From: Meira nashicola
Lineage: Eukaryota > Basidiomycota > Exobasidiomycetes > Exobasidiales > Brachybasidiaceae
DNA length: 64,000 nt
Direction: 5' to 3'
NCBI GenBank assembly: GCA_001600355.1
Contig: BCJU01000004.1
Coordinates: forward strand, 1,488,001 to 1,552,000
Both the position numbers and the translations under genes were made by a program. The notes under the pieces are model-generated. The model did no database searches and was not told the origin of the DNA. It worked only from the letters and a program-made list of their open reading frames with translations. Below, one piece after another: positions 1 through 10,405 of the stretch. Every line of letters begins with the position of its first letter. Position 1 is the stretch's first letter.

Positions 1-535
1 ATCCGCATTGTCATCAACGTCAAGTCAAAATGCAAATCTTGATGGTACGACATCTTTGAAGAAACGTGATGCATTAGATGATGGAACTTTATGGCACTTT
101 CCATCAACAGCTTCTTCATTAGTACAAAACACAAAGAGGACAAATTTCAAAGTACAAAAGAGTCAAAAGTTATCAAAGAAGCGAAACTTCTCAACTGAAA
201 AAGCATATAGATGGCATTACAAACGTGACTTACCGCAATCAGGTCTCAAAAAGACATTTTCGATTAGACAGAACCATTCACAACCATTGAAAAAGCGAAA
301 TGATTCATCAGAGAGGTTGACTCCATCAATGGTAAAGAGCATGCACTCAGCATTGGTAAAGAAGCGATGGCATTACCCAAACAGCATATCCTTAACGGCA
401 GAGCAAGAGACTACATTAACATCAACAAAAAAACGGGCTGTAACTACATTCGCTCAAACACTTGCTTTCAGTTCGAGAATTCGAGGATCAAAGAGACCTT
501 GGCGATTTGTTGATAGTATTCCAACAGAGAAGTAA
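1..535 (+). CDS. Partial Kex2-processed repeat-type precursor protein (C-terminal part)
   Basis: The frame is open to the left edge, so this is only the last ~177 residues; the natural start and any signal peptide lie outside the window. The visible part is dominated by dibasic processing sites: I count eight KKR or KR sites (for example SLKKR, LSKKR, HYKR, PLKKR, LVKKR, STKKR), spaced about 14-25 residues apart. The segments between them share an aromatic signature, WHFP, RWHY, WHYPN and finally WRF. This pattern is typical of fungal Kex2-cleaved precursors (repellent-like peptides, KEP proteins, pheromone precursors), which release several short secreted peptides in the Golgi. The segments are degenerate, not identical repeats. 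No C-terminal CAAX box is present, which argues against a basidiomycete a-factor-type lipopeptide pheromone. The stop is TAA at 533-535. Function beyond a probable secreted peptide precursor is not known. Confidence 0.6.
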   Translation, partial: SALSSTSSQNANLDGTTSLKKRDALDDGTLWHFPSTASSLVQNTKRTNFKVQKSQKLSKKRNFSTEKAYRWHYKRDLPQSGLKKTFSIRQNHSQPLKKRNDSSERLTPSMVKSMHSALVKKRWHYPNSISLTAEQETTLTSTKKRAVTTFAQTLAFSSRIRGSKRPWRFVDSIPTEK

Positions 536-1266
536 TCGTCATGGTCACTTCAAAACAAGCCTCTCACTGTCAAGAGGTGCTTGGCGCAGCGCACGCGTTT
601 CCCGATAACGGGCACTTCAACCCTTCCTTTTCTTTTGTACATACAGCAACACGCCAAAGAGGAGAGACGCATTAAGGCACGCAGTTCATGTGTGTCCTGC
701 TTGCATGCCTTTGGGAAAGCGTGGCGTGCGTGTTGGATTAGTGCGCTTTTCCATCTTCCTCTTTTTTTTTATTCAACTAAACATCTGTGCATAGACTACA
801 TGTATTGCGCGAGCGCATCACCTTGTACTCATTCAATAAACTTTAACTTAAATTTCATTCTTCATTACGATCATCCATCCAGTGTGAATAGAAGGAAAAT
901 TGAAAGAAAGAGTCGATCTCTTTTTTCTCTCTCTCTGTGTCTCGTTGCTGGAATTCCAACAACGTAAATTCATCCTCCTTTCCTGGCAAATCCGTCTCGC
1001 TGCCGTCGAAAAAAAAAGATACGCCTCTTCTTACGCCTTGAATCAAATTTCTCAACATTCACGCTCCGCTGGGCGCAGCTCATCAATCCATTAATTATAA
1101 ACGCTTTCTCATCGGAAGTCATTTGTTGTCGTCATTTTGGTGCCAATTTGGATCCTAAATCTGGGGCCATTTAAAAGACAATTTACAAGTATAAATTGCC
1201 CATTTTCATTCCTCTCTCTCACCTTTACCTTTTTTGCGCAGGCACGTATCTCTCAGTCTCAATACC
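536..1266. other. Intergenic region and VTS1 upstream region
   Basis: No convincing gene. It contains an ACGCGT hexamer at 593-598 and pyrimidine-rich tracts near 916-940 and 1207-1235. The second tract ends in a CAG that could be the acceptor of a 5' UTR intron; I could not find a matching donor with confidence. The open frames here are short and low in complexity. Confidence 0.5.
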
Positions 1267-3273
1267 ATGTCTGATTTCTCCTCTTTACGTCCTCCTGCTT
1301 CGCCATCTGGACGTGCTTCTTCTCCGGTAGGTGGCATGAACGCTTCTCGTTATTCTCTTGGCAAGCAATCATCTGGACCTGGCGGTGCCGGTGGTCCTGT
1401 CAAAAGCCCTAGTATGGGCAACCCAGGTACACCTCTTGGATCTCAAGGTCGTGGAGGTTTACGTCCAAGTTCCGAATTAGTTGGAATGCAACATCAAGGA
1501 ACTCCTGAATCGGATGCGATCGATAGATGGTTTGAAGATTTACGTCATTATGAAGCAACTTTAGAAGAGATGGCTGCTGCTTCTCTCGATCAAAACTTTA
1601 AGGAAGAATTGAGCGCGATCGAACAATGGTTCAGAGTTTTATCAGAAGCTGAGCGTACAGCTGCTTTGTACAGTCTCTTGCAAGAATCAACTCAAGTTCA
1701 AATTCGTTTCTTCATCACTGTTTTACAACAAATGGCCCGCAGTGATCCAATGAGCGCTCTTCTTTCTCCAAGTCATCCCTCAAGCGCAATGGCTGAACAA
1801 ATGGAAGCAAAGATGGCATCTTTAGGACTCAAATCTCCTCAAGCTGCAATTAGCAAGCCTAATTCTGCTTCTGCTTATCGTCAATCGACTGACGCTTCCG
1901 GCTTCCTTTCTCCTAATGCAGCTGCATTGTATGGTGCCGGCAACAACGTTAATCCAAATGATGCAGCTGCTCTTTTAGCTGCTCAACGTGCCAAATTCAA
2001 AGCTAACCGAATCTCTGCACCAGGTACTCTTGCCGGTGATCACGCAACCCGTAACTTCTCTGGAGGCAACTTGGATCAGGTTCAAGAGAATCGCAATACT
2101 GAATCTATTGGTTCTGGCAGCAGTATGCGTCCTAAATCCACCGATGGACTCTCTTCAGCCGCAGCCAAAAGTCCTCGACCTAGCGGTCCTTTGGATGACA
2201 CTTTGAGCCCAATCAGTAACACAGGCAATTGGGCAAGCATGGTCAATACACCTTTGATGCCCATGTTTGGCGATGATAATGGAAATGGCACAACTAACAA
2301 TCTCGAAGCAGCTGCAGCGCAATTGGCAAGCGTAACCGATGCTCAAAACAGAAACGTTTTACTCGAACAAGATGTTAGCAAATATCGTAGAAGAGGTCAA
2401 GTGGGACCGCAATCATCTCAAGGTCACAGCAGTCCTATGGCTTCACCTAACCTTAACGCACATTCGCCCAACCTCTGGCACTCTTCGCAAAATGACTTTT
2501 TACGTCAAGCTATGGCCACTTCGCCATTACCAAATAGTGCAAGCTCTAATTCGTTCAATTTGACTATGAGTCCCAACGCATTAGCAGGATTGCAATCGCC
2601 AAGTGGAGGATTGAGTAACCCGGTCAATATGCAAATGATGAATGCGATGGCAGCTATGGGCGGATTGAGCAATATGAGTGCGGCTCAATTCTTACAAATG
2701 CAACAACAAATCCTTCAAAATCAACAACAAATTGCCGCCATGGCAGCAGGCAATTATCAACAACAAGCTTCGATGCGCAATAATGCTGTTGGATCTAATC
2801 GTGCACCTGGTTCTGCTTTCCAAGGCTTGACGCCAAACAGCTCCGGCTTACCATCTTCTGCTGGCCGTAGAAGTCCAGGAAGTGCACGTACACCTTTGCC
2901 TAGAACGGGAGGTGGACCTGGTAGCACTGTCGGACAAGCAAGTGGAGTTGCGGGTGGTGCTGGACAACAAGAAGAGGATGTGACGGATTTGAAATTATTG
3001 CAAGATATTCCTGCTTGGTTACGCGTTTTAAGATTGCACAAATATACACCCAATTTTGAAAAGATGGATTGGAAGGACGTTGTAGTGATGACGGATAAAG
3101 ATTTGGAAGATAAAGGAGTGGCTGCTTTGGGTGCAAGAAGAAAGATGTTGAAAACTTTTGAATCCGTTCGCGAGAAGCATGGAATCGCTCATCCACCTGG
3201 AAGTGCTATTCCTGAAGCATCCTCAGCCGCTGAAGCAGCAGCCGAAGAAGCCGTCAAGTCTGAAGAAAAGTGA
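1267..3273 (+). CDS. VTS1: VTS1/Smaug-family SAM-domain RNA-binding protein
   Basis: Post-transcriptional regulator of 668 residues. The C-terminal SAM domain (about residues 572-640) has the Smaug-type sequence WLRVLRLHKYTPNFE, then an ALGARRKML-like basic helix that in this family binds the Smaug recognition hairpin in target mRNAs and brings in the Ccr4-Not deadenylase. Near the N-terminus a conserved helical block (AIDRWFEDLRHYEATLEEM and the following AIEQWFRVLSEAER) matches the dimerisation region of fungal Vts1. The middle is long, disordered and rich in Ser, Pro, Asn and Gln. I chose the ATG at 1267; the frame continues upstream to 1234 only through a non-ATG codon and a likely splice-acceptor-like CAG. 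The single exon is intact. Identity is secure from the SAM domain and overall architecture. Confidence 0.9.
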   Translation: MSDFSSLRPPASPSGRASSPVGGMNASRYSLGKQSSGPGGAGGPVKSPSMGNPGTPLGSQGRGGLRPSSELVGMQHQGTPESDAIDRWFEDLRHYEATLEEMAAASLDQNFKEELSAIEQWFRVLSEAERTAALYSLLQESTQVQIRFFITVLQQMARSDPMSALLSPSHPSSAMAEQMEAKMASLGLKSPQAAISKPNSASAYRQSTDASGFLSPNAAALYGAGNNVNPNDAAALLAAQRAKFKANRISAPGTLAGDHATRNFSGGNLDQVQENRNTESIGSGSSMRPKSTDGLSSAAAKSPRPSGPLDDTLSPISNTGNWASMVNTPLMPMFGDDNGNGTTNNLEAAAAQLASVTDAQNRNVLLEQDVSKYRRRGQVGPQSSQGHSSPMASPNLNAHSPNLWHSSQNDFLRQAMATSPLPNSASSNSFNLTMSPNALAGLQSPSGGLSNPVNMQMMNAMAAMGGLSNMSAAQFLQMQQQILQNQQQIAAMAAGNYQQQASMRNNAVGSNRAPGSAFQGLTPNSSGLPSSAGRRSPGSARTPLPRTGGGPGSTVGQASGVAGGAGQQEEDVTDLKLLQDIPAWLRVLRLHKYTPNFEKMDWKDVVVMTDKDLEDKGVAALGARRKMLKTFESVREKHGIAHPPGSAIPEASSAAEAAAEEAVKSEEK

Positions 3274-5240
3274 CGATCTTATCTTATCGATTAACAATTC
3301 CCTACTATGGTTTTAGAAGCACCAAAAACATTATTACTCATTCTTTAACAGCCTCCGTCAAATAACATGTACAACCACTTACGTAATCTCTTTCTTTCGC
3401 TTTTAGCCACGTCGTCTCTTCACGATGTGAGGGAGAAGCTTTTCACTTATACTTTTTCTGGTCACCCTAACTTCTTCTGTCAATTTCTTTTGTAGTCCAA
3501 TATTGAAATGAATTTTTACCTGCAATTGCCAAAGATGTGCGTAGTAGAAATACAAACATAATTTGCTTCAGGAACAGAATTCACTTGTACACGTTCCTGC
3601 TTCAGATGATCACTATCAACTGTGAAAAATGGTCACATTGGAACGGTATCCTTGCATCGTTTGAAGCATCCTTCCATGCGCTCGAGAAGATTACGCCCAT
3701 CACGAACGCTGATATGCAGTCGGGCGTAAACTGGCGTAAAAAGAGACCGTTTGCGCCGAAAGAGTAATACCAAGAGAAAGTGCCTCTCAACAGATTTTGG
3801 CGTTGCGTACTTTGTATACGGTAGATACTATAATAAAGAACGCCGCTCCTTTTTAGCTCGGTGCCCGTCGCCTAGAATTAAGTAAAAGTGCGGGCGGACG
3901 GATAGAAAAAGACTTTCGGACGCGTTCAGAGTGATTTTTTGGCTTTCTGCAATATGGATCGACCTAGCACGTCGGATTGTTTTTTTATTAAATTAACGGC
4001 AAGAGAAAGGAGTGTGAATGTGCGTGTGCGTGTGTGTAAAAAAAAGTTTAAAGCAAGCTGCATGCCTTTGCTCTGAATTAAGAGATGTGTTTTGCATTGG
4101 TTGTTTTTTTGAGGGGAAAGGCGTTTGAGGACTGTGTTTGGAATAAAATTAACAGACGCTAGCCCACTCTTTACGCCGCATACCAAAAGAACAACAACAA
4201 CACACAAATGTGTATGAGTAATTCCAACACTTGCTTCCATACATATCATTTCATTCAAATGAACACGGCAATGTACCAAAATAAACGTCCTTTTGATTGG
4301 TAAATCTGCAGATTGAAAGTGAACATTAATACTTGGCAGACGGGATGCGAAAATTAAAGGAGAAAAGATCTTCTGCCAAGTCAAGCCAAAATCGACGGCG
4401 GACTTCCTTTGAAGAGATGATTTGAATGATTACGTTGTTGCCAACATCTACGGCTTGATGTTACATACATGCATTTGATATGCACAGAATAGCACCCTTT
4501 TTTCGCCGTACTTTATGCAGAAATATATCTTCGGCCCTTAAACAGGTACCAAAACATGAGATGTATCGCAAACTTTAAACAAGGATTGTACATAAGCACG
4601 GTCTCAATTACGTAGTGAATGGTATTGTAAAGATGTGCATATGTACATACATAACAGATTGGGCGTTCACATATGGGCATTCAGAATCAAGTTTGTTTAC
4701 CTAGTCTATCTTCCTTTTGGTCCGAGTGAACATGCATAACGTCAACACTGTTGTTGTTTATCAAATCGGCGCGATCAAGAAGAGGCAAAAGCAAAAATTG
4801 ACGCCGATTCTAGTCAACTTTTTTTCCACAAATCAGAAATCAATCTTAACGCCTTACCTTCAAAGCATCCTCTTGACCACTTCCTTTAAGGCGTTTCTTG
4901 GTGGAAAATAGAAAGCAAACCGATTACCATTCAAAAAAGGCGGTACAATAGTTGCCCTTTCGGACCAAGAGAAAGTGTACTGCATTTACTCTCTCTCTAT
5001 ATGCACCAACTTTTCCATTGCTTTTCTATACCTGAATTGTGCATATATACTTTCCTTTACGCAATCTTGACATTCATAAACTAGTCTTGACTCGAACGCC
5101 CAGGAGTCAAATCGTACAAAAGTAGCAAAGATAGCATTCATTCAATCTTTCCTTTCGACCATCGTCATCTTTGCATCGATCTTCGATAGAGGTATAATAA
5201 TCGATCTTCACATTTACTCTCCATCATCCTATTTGACAAG
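3274..5240. other. Long intergenic region between VTS1 and the eIF4E-like gene
   Basis: About 2 kb holding the VTS1 3' UTR and the promoter of the next gene. I see no gene: the reading frames are broken and low in complexity. Notable sequence: a TG-rich tract at 4012-4037, several A or T homopolymers, a CT repeat near 4988-5000, and pyrimidine-rich sequence just before the start codon at 5241. Confidence 0.5.
4012..4037. repeat. TG-rich imperfect dinucleotide tract
   Basis: A run of alternating G and T with occasional interruptions in the VTS1/eIF4E-like intergenic region. On the minus strand it creates a spurious open frame of about 150 codons that I do not accept as a gene. Confidence 0.7.
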
Positions 5241-7229
5241 ATGTCCGCCACCAATCGTCAACGTAATACTCCTGGCCCCATTGCCGTGCCATTGGGCGAT
5301 CATGGTACGAATATCTTAGGCAGAGCCTACAACGGTCCATCATCTGAAGACGCATTCACAAAAGTTTCCGATCATCCAGTCAAGCATACACTCAACCTTG
5401 GCGGAAGTACGACACCGGTCTCAGCTGATAGTCAAAATAGTACCGATGTCGAAAGTGCATGTGAAACGTTGAGTGATGTTTGCCTTTCTTCTTCTGCTTC
5501 ATCATCAAAGAGTACAGGCTTCTCTGAACTACCAACAACTGTCGATTCACAACGTTCTAGAGCAATGACTAATTCAGGATCTGCAAATATGGCTTTAAAT
5601 GAAAGTGGATGTACGCCTCAAGCTTCACCATCAAAGCATCGTAGCAAAGTACCTTCATTAGACGTTATTGCTGCTAGACTCAAACGTGCTGATCTTTCGC
5701 TCAGTCCAACTTTTGCTGATCAGGAAAATGGTGGTCATGCAATTGCTCAGCAACAAACGACACCCGTTAAGCGTTTACCGTTCAAAGCTTCTGCTAATTC
5801 TACACCAATCGCTGAACGTCGTCCTACACCGCAACGTGGTCGTTCAGACGTATTGGCATCTTTGGTTGATCGTGCTTCAAATCGCTCTCGTTCTGCATCA
5901 CCAGTAAAACGTCAAGCTGAGGATAAGCGTGAAGATGTAGCTGTAGGAACAGCGAGTGTGAAAACGAATCAATCGCCCGAAAAGAGTAGAAGAAGTTCCG
6001 TGACAAACGCATTGAAGGAAGTGCCAAGTTTGCAAGACATCATCAGACGTATGGGCATGAAAAAGGAAGGAAGTACTTCAACTCATTCTAGCCCTTCAAT
6101 GGAGACAGTCAAATCTCCTCCTCGTACACCTGTAGAGAAGATCAAAAGCGTGATGACTCAAACAGACAGTAAAGAAGAAATCGAAGCAGCACAAAAGAAG
6201 AGCCAGAGAGCAGAACGCATGAAGGGTGATGAACATCCTTTGGAACACAAGTGGACATTATACTTTGATTCAAAGACATGGAATCCATCCACAAGTCAAA
6301 GTTCCAGTGATCCACCAAAGTCTCCTGCTTTGTCTGCTTCAAGCAGCAGCGCAACTTCTTGGGAAGCAACGTTGAAGATGCTTGGTCAATATGATACAGT
6401 GGAAAAGTTTATGACCACTTTTAGAACATTGCGTAGACCTTCGCAATTAGAACGTAATAGCAATTATCATTTATTCAAAAATAATATCAAGCCAATGTGG
6501 GAAGATCCAGCAAACACAAAAGGAGGCAAATGGACAATCACATTACGTGGATCCAATCAAGCTTTGCTCGATCGTAGTTGGATGTGGCTAGTTTTAGCAT
6601 TAATTGGTGAAAATATTGATGAAGCGGATGACATTTGCGGTGCCGTTGTATCAACGCGTACAAAAGGTGATCGTATCGCATTATGGATTCGTGATAAATC
6701 AAACGTTGATTTGGTTAACAAGATTGGCCGTAAATTTGTTTCAGTATTGGATCTTGAAAAAGAATCTGGAGTTAGTTTGGAATTCAGTGCGAATATGCAA
6801 GATGAATCAATGACTTCTTCAAAATCTGCAAACAAGAATGATTTTAAGTCATCTTCGAACGGCGGCAAGTATATCGGCTTTTCCAATCCAATGCAACCTG
6901 CTTCTCAATCTGTTCAACAGCAACATATGCTCAATGCTACTCATCCTGGCTCACCGATTCAAACGCAAGGTACTTTAGGTGCTCATTTACGTCTTCATGG
7001 CTCTCCTAGCAAGAGCAATTTAAGCAATCGTCGTCGTGATGGAAGCTTTTCATCTCACCGTCAAGACCCAGATTCCAGCGTAGGAAGCATGAACAATTTC
7101 ACTATGGGCTTAGGCGGTCCAATCGGTCGTACAAGTAGTCCAAGTCCAGCTCCTCCTAATTCACTTCGAAAATCTGCTTCAAACAACGGTATTTTCAATC
7201 GCAATTCTGCCAAGGCTGCAGCGAATTAG
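5241..7229 (+). CDS. eIF4E-family cap-binding protein with very long terminal extensions
   Basis: 662 residues, against about 210-230 for ordinary eIF4E. The eIF4E fold lies at about 335-530. Cap-binding tryptophans appear conserved: W374 (SWEATL, equivalent to human W56), W420-E421 (PMWED, equivalent to W102-E103) and W482 (ALWIRD, equivalent to W166). The CGAVVSTRTKGDRIALW block is diagnostic. Two oddities are visible. The residue equivalent to human W73, needed for binding eIF4G and 4E-BPs, is Met (M391 in DTVEKFMTTF). A Ser/Pro-rich insert of about 25 residues lies between the first beta strand and W374. The N-terminal ~330 residues and the C-terminal ~130 are disordered, with SP/TP sites and basic stretches. 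It probably binds capped mRNA; it may act as a repressor or specialised cap-binder rather than the canonical initiation factor. Single exon, starting at the ATG at 5241. Confidence 0.85.
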   Translation: MSATNRQRNTPGPIAVPLGDHGTNILGRAYNGPSSEDAFTKVSDHPVKHTLNLGGSTTPVSADSQNSTDVESACETLSDVCLSSSASSSKSTGFSELPTTVDSQRSRAMTNSGSANMALNESGCTPQASPSKHRSKVPSLDVIAARLKRADLSLSPTFADQENGGHAIAQQQTTPVKRLPFKASANSTPIAERRPTPQRGRSDVLASLVDRASNRSRSASPVKRQAEDKREDVAVGTASVKTNQSPEKSRRSSVTNALKEVPSLQDIIRRMGMKKEGSTSTHSSPSMETVKSPPRTPVEKIKSVMTQTDSKEEIEAAQKKSQRAERMKGDEHPLEHKWTLYFDSKTWNPSTSQSSSDPPKSPALSASSSSATSWEATLKMLGQYDTVEKFMTTFRTLRRPSQLERNSNYHLFKNNIKPMWEDPANTKGGKWTITLRGSNQALLDRSWMWLVLALIGENIDEADDICGAVVSTRTKGDRIALWIRDKSNVDLVNKIGRKFVSVLDLEKESGVSLEFSANMQDESMTSSKSANKNDFKSSSNGGKYIGFSNPMQPASQSVQQQHMLNATHPGSPIQTQGTLGAHLRLHGSPSKSNLSNRRRDGSFSSHRQDPDSSVGSMNNFTMGLGGPIGRTSSPSPAPPNSLRKSASNNGIFNRNSAKAAAN

Positions 7230-7578
7230 TCAAATGCTAAATGAAGTGGTATATTAGCATCGTGACAAAACAACAAATATTCTTTTATCAAGCTATCATC
7301 ATTGTACATTTAGAGTTCTTTCATCCATACACACATATTGCCCCATAAATTACTTCCTCTATGCACTCATTCATTCATTTATTCATTTTTCATTCGCTTT
7401 TTGCTTTCATCTCTTCTCATTTATGCCCATTGTACATTTATATCCAGTTGATCTGTCCACAATTGTTAATATGATCACGATCACGATCACATCTGTTAGA
7501 CTATCGCATGCAAGAGTGTGAAAGATAAATTGTTGATTGCGTCTAATATGCTATTAATAATACATTGCAATGCAGTCT
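7230..7578. other. Convergent intergenic region
   Basis: 3' ends of the eIF4E-like gene (+) and AP-3 beta (-) face each other. T-rich, with short repeats of the TCATTCATT type near 7367-7395 and CACGATCACGATCAC at 7476-7490. No gene seen. Confidence 0.5.
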
Positions 7579-10173
7579 CTAAGCCCATGCATTTTCCTCT
7601 TGTGGTAAATTGATGGTTGTGGTTTGCTTGGTTTGATTTGGATCTGAAGTTTCTTGTTCATCCTCATCCGACTCAATTTCTTCTTCTTCTTCTCCATCCT
7701 CTGACTCTTCTTCACTTTCGTATTCGTCCTCACTTTCTTCTTCTTTTTCATCATATTCATCGTCCACCTCTTCAATACTATTCTTGTCCTCCTCCACCTC
7801 TTCTTCTTCTTCACTATCTGCATCTAAGAAATCATCTAGATCTTTATACTTTGTCTTTGCGTTGGTTGCTTGTTGAAATGGTGCAGCACTTGGAGTTGAA
7901 CGACCGGAAGATTGAGTGGTGTCAACAACATTTTTATAAAGATCACTAGAAATTGATGCTTGTACCTTTTCCTTTGATTCGATATTTGATTGATCGTTTG
8001 GCTCTCTTACCGTACTAGGCGGAAGTGTACCTTTTTCAGCCCATGTTTCGATGAAATAATCGGGTAATTGATATGGAATCGTTGCTGATTGATGTGATCC
8101 GATTGCAGAGCTTAATGTGTTCCAGATCTTATTTTGCTCATGCTGATCATAATCGAGGGCTTGAAAATCCTTTCTTCTCATTCCATTGAACAAGATATGA
8201 ATCACTTGATTACGCCGTAGTACTACACCTCCTAACTGATCGTCTATCTGATCGTCCTTAGTGATTTGAGGTCCTTCTGCATCTTCTGATTCGATCTCTT
8301 TTTCTTTCTTTTCACTTTCCACTTTGATGCCTACCTCTAAACGATCAGTTAATGCTTTGCAAAATCTAGCACGATCACGAACGTCAAAGTGTTCATCATA
8401 TCGTGCAAGTTGAAGAATATGTCCATGCAAAGTATTCAAAGATTTAATATGAGCAGGATTTGCATCTTTAACAGTAGGAAAGAATGTTACAAGCTTTGTT
8501 GAAAGTGTAACGATTTGATATTTTGCCGTTTCTCCTTCTTTTGAGAAATTGATTGCCGCTCTGCGTAAAACGTCAAGCGCTATTGCATATGCAATCGTAC
8601 ACTTTTCAATCTTTTCATCTGTCGATTGAACGTTTATCGTTGATTGACAGTACTGTCCCAAGAGCCAATAAATTGTCGCTCGAGCTGCGGGAGCATTGAT
8701 TGCACCTTTTCCTACTAGCTTTAACCTTTTCTTTTTTCCACTTTCATCTTCTTTTGTTGTTGCATTGCTTGTGCTAAATAACATGGGTGCCAATCGATGT
8801 ATGATTGGACCAGCAAACTTTTCTGGAGATTTATCGACTAGATTTCGAATAACATTCAAAGCTTCCACCACAACTTCACCTTTTGATCGTTTATCTTTAA
8901 TGATTTGCAATAAAAGTTTTAAACATTTCGCTTTTTGTTCATCATCACTTTCACTTGCCCATCTTCCTAGTTGTGTAACTGCGGCTGTAGCAACTTCTTC
9001 TGACGAATTATTCGTTGCTTCTTCAACCAGTTCGTTCACCACTAATTCTTCTGAAGTTTTATCCTTTGCAATATCCACTAATATTTCCAATTTTATCGCT
9101 GTCACATAACTCGATTCTTTTAAAGAAGATCTTGGTAAGAAACGATGTGCTAAAGAAGCAAAAATTTCGGGTGAATGTTTGGCAACGTATTGACAATTCA
9201 GAAGAGCAAAGAAAGAAATATCTGATGATTCATCGATAAGTCGGGTCATAGGTCGAGCAATCACGATATGTTTCTCTTTGGGAGCCAGTGTGTATATCAA
9301 ACGTGCTGCACTTGTGATTACGGCTGGATTAGGATTCGAAAGTAAGTCCTCCGCCTTGATAAGGAGAAGATCCAGATCGCGATCCAATTTTGCATCTTTT
9401 TCTGGTGCAGATAAACATCTTTTTGCATAATGACCTAGAACGTCCAAAGTGAGTTTTTGTCCCCATGCATCCATATCACCCATTGCAAAACATAATTTAC
9501 GAAAATGTACATGTAATGCTTGCAAGTCGTTTGGAGAAAGTGCTGACCAAGCTGCCAAAGCCGCTGCGAGAACAGCGGGATTACGATCGTTCAATAATGT
9601 TGCAAGGTGTTGCTTGAATGATTCTCTAGAATCTGGTGAAATATCTACGCATTTAATAAGAGAATGAGCTGCTGCCCTTCTTACGTAAAAGCTAGAATCT
9701 CGAATGGATTTGCTAATGGCAACTTCTACAACGCTTGCTGCTACTTTTAATCGCAATCCAGTTAAAACACGTAATGCCATCGCTCGAACGACTTCATTTC
9801 GATCTTGTAGGTCACGTTGAAATGAATTGATACCAAGAAGTGCAATATCAGGTTGTTTTCTTGCATATCTTCTCACGATTATGTAAACTAATTTACGAAT
9901 TTCTAAATTTGCATTACTTGATAATTTTACTACACTTGCAAAATATCCACTTGCATCCCTTCCTTTTGAAATTAGAGTGATTACAGTTTTTAAACCATCA
10001 ATTCTTACTTCATCTCTATCTGATTCTAATTGAGCTCGAATAACATCATCCGATGTATCAACATATTTTCCTGCATTAGATCCTCCTAATAATCCTTTTA
10101 CCGCTTCCGTTGCATCTTCAACACGTTCAGAAAAATAAAGCAAAGCTCTTGAGGATGTTGATTGTGCTGACAT
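7579..10173 (-). CDS. APL6: AP-3 adaptor complex, beta subunit
   Basis: 864-residue adaptin-type large subunit. The N-terminal HEAT-like trunk (about 40-600) carries the beta-adaptin hallmarks RKLVYIIVRRYARKQPDIA and NSFQRDLQDRNEVVRAMALR. In AP-1/AP-2/AP-3 this trunk holds the sigma and mu subunits; AP-3 sorts cargo from the Golgi to the vacuole. The C-terminal hinge (about 775-845) is strongly acidic, with long Glu/Asp runs typical of the AP-3 beta hinge, and this is the main reason for choosing AP-3. There is no recognisable C-terminal ear beyond it, as in yeast Apl6 (about 810 residues). The ATG at 10173 is well placed, and the gene is divergent from TAF5 across about 230 bp. No introns. 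Confidence 0.88.
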   Translation of the reverse strand: MSAQSTSSRALLYFSERVEDATEAVKGLLGGSNAGKYVDTSDDVIRAQLESDRDEVRIDGLKTVITLISKGRDASGYFASVVKLSSNANLEIRKLVYIIVRRYARKQPDIALLGINSFQRDLQDRNEVVRAMALRVLTGLRLKVAASVVEVAISKSIRDSSFYVRRAAAHSLIKCVDISPDSRESFKQHLATLLNDRNPAVLAAALAAWSALSPNDLQALHVHFRKLCFAMGDMDAWGQKLTLDVLGHYAKRCLSAPEKDAKLDRDLDLLLIKAEDLLSNPNPAVITSAARLIYTLAPKEKHIVIARPMTRLIDESSDISFFALLNCQYVAKHSPEIFASLAHRFLPRSSLKESSYVTAIKLEILVDIAKDKTSEELVVNELVEEATNNSSEEVATAAVTQLGRWASESDDEQKAKCLKLLLQIIKDKRSKGEVVVEALNVIRNLVDKSPEKFAGPIIHRLAPMLFSTSNATTKEDESGKKKRLKLVGKGAINAPAARATIYWLLGQYCQSTINVQSTDEKIEKCTIAYAIALDVLRRAAINFSKEGETAKYQIVTLSTKLVTFFPTVKDANPAHIKSLNTLHGHILQLARYDEHFDVRDRARFCKALTDRLEVGIKVESEKKEKEIESEDAEGPQITKDDQIDDQLGGVVLRRNQVIHILFNGMRRKDFQALDYDQHEQNKIWNTLSSAIGSHQSATIPYQLPDYFIETWAEKGTLPPSTVREPNDQSNIESKEKVQASISSDLYKNVVDTTQSSGRSTPSAAPFQQATNAKTKYKDLDDFLDADSEEEEEVEEDKNSIEEVDDEYDEKEEESEDEYESEEESEDGEEEEEIESDEDEQETSDPNQTKQTTTINLPQEENAWA

Positions 10174-10405
10174 GATATGAGAGCATAATCAGATACACAA
10201 CACAAAGCGAAGCCTTATTAAAATTGAAAGATGGTGTCAGGAAGACAAAGAAGAAAGCAAAAAGGTCCGTGCTATTGAAGAAGTGTAACTCACGTGTGCA
10301 TATCTCTCAAGCGCGTAAAGGTCGTATTCTTGCATCTTCTCGCGCTAATGTATGTAACCCCATCCACCATCACGATCCCAGACATTCTTCACGATATCGG
10401 CTGAG

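Noticed and set aside
1234..1266. Upstream extension of VTS1
   Set aside because: Begins at TTG after a pyrimidine tract ending in CAG, so it is more likely a splice acceptor in the leader than coding sequence.
3926..4384. 152-codon minus-strand open frame
   Set aside because: Lies over a TG-rich tract and homopolymers in the VTS1/eIF4E-like gap; composition is low-complexity and no domain or ATG context supports it.
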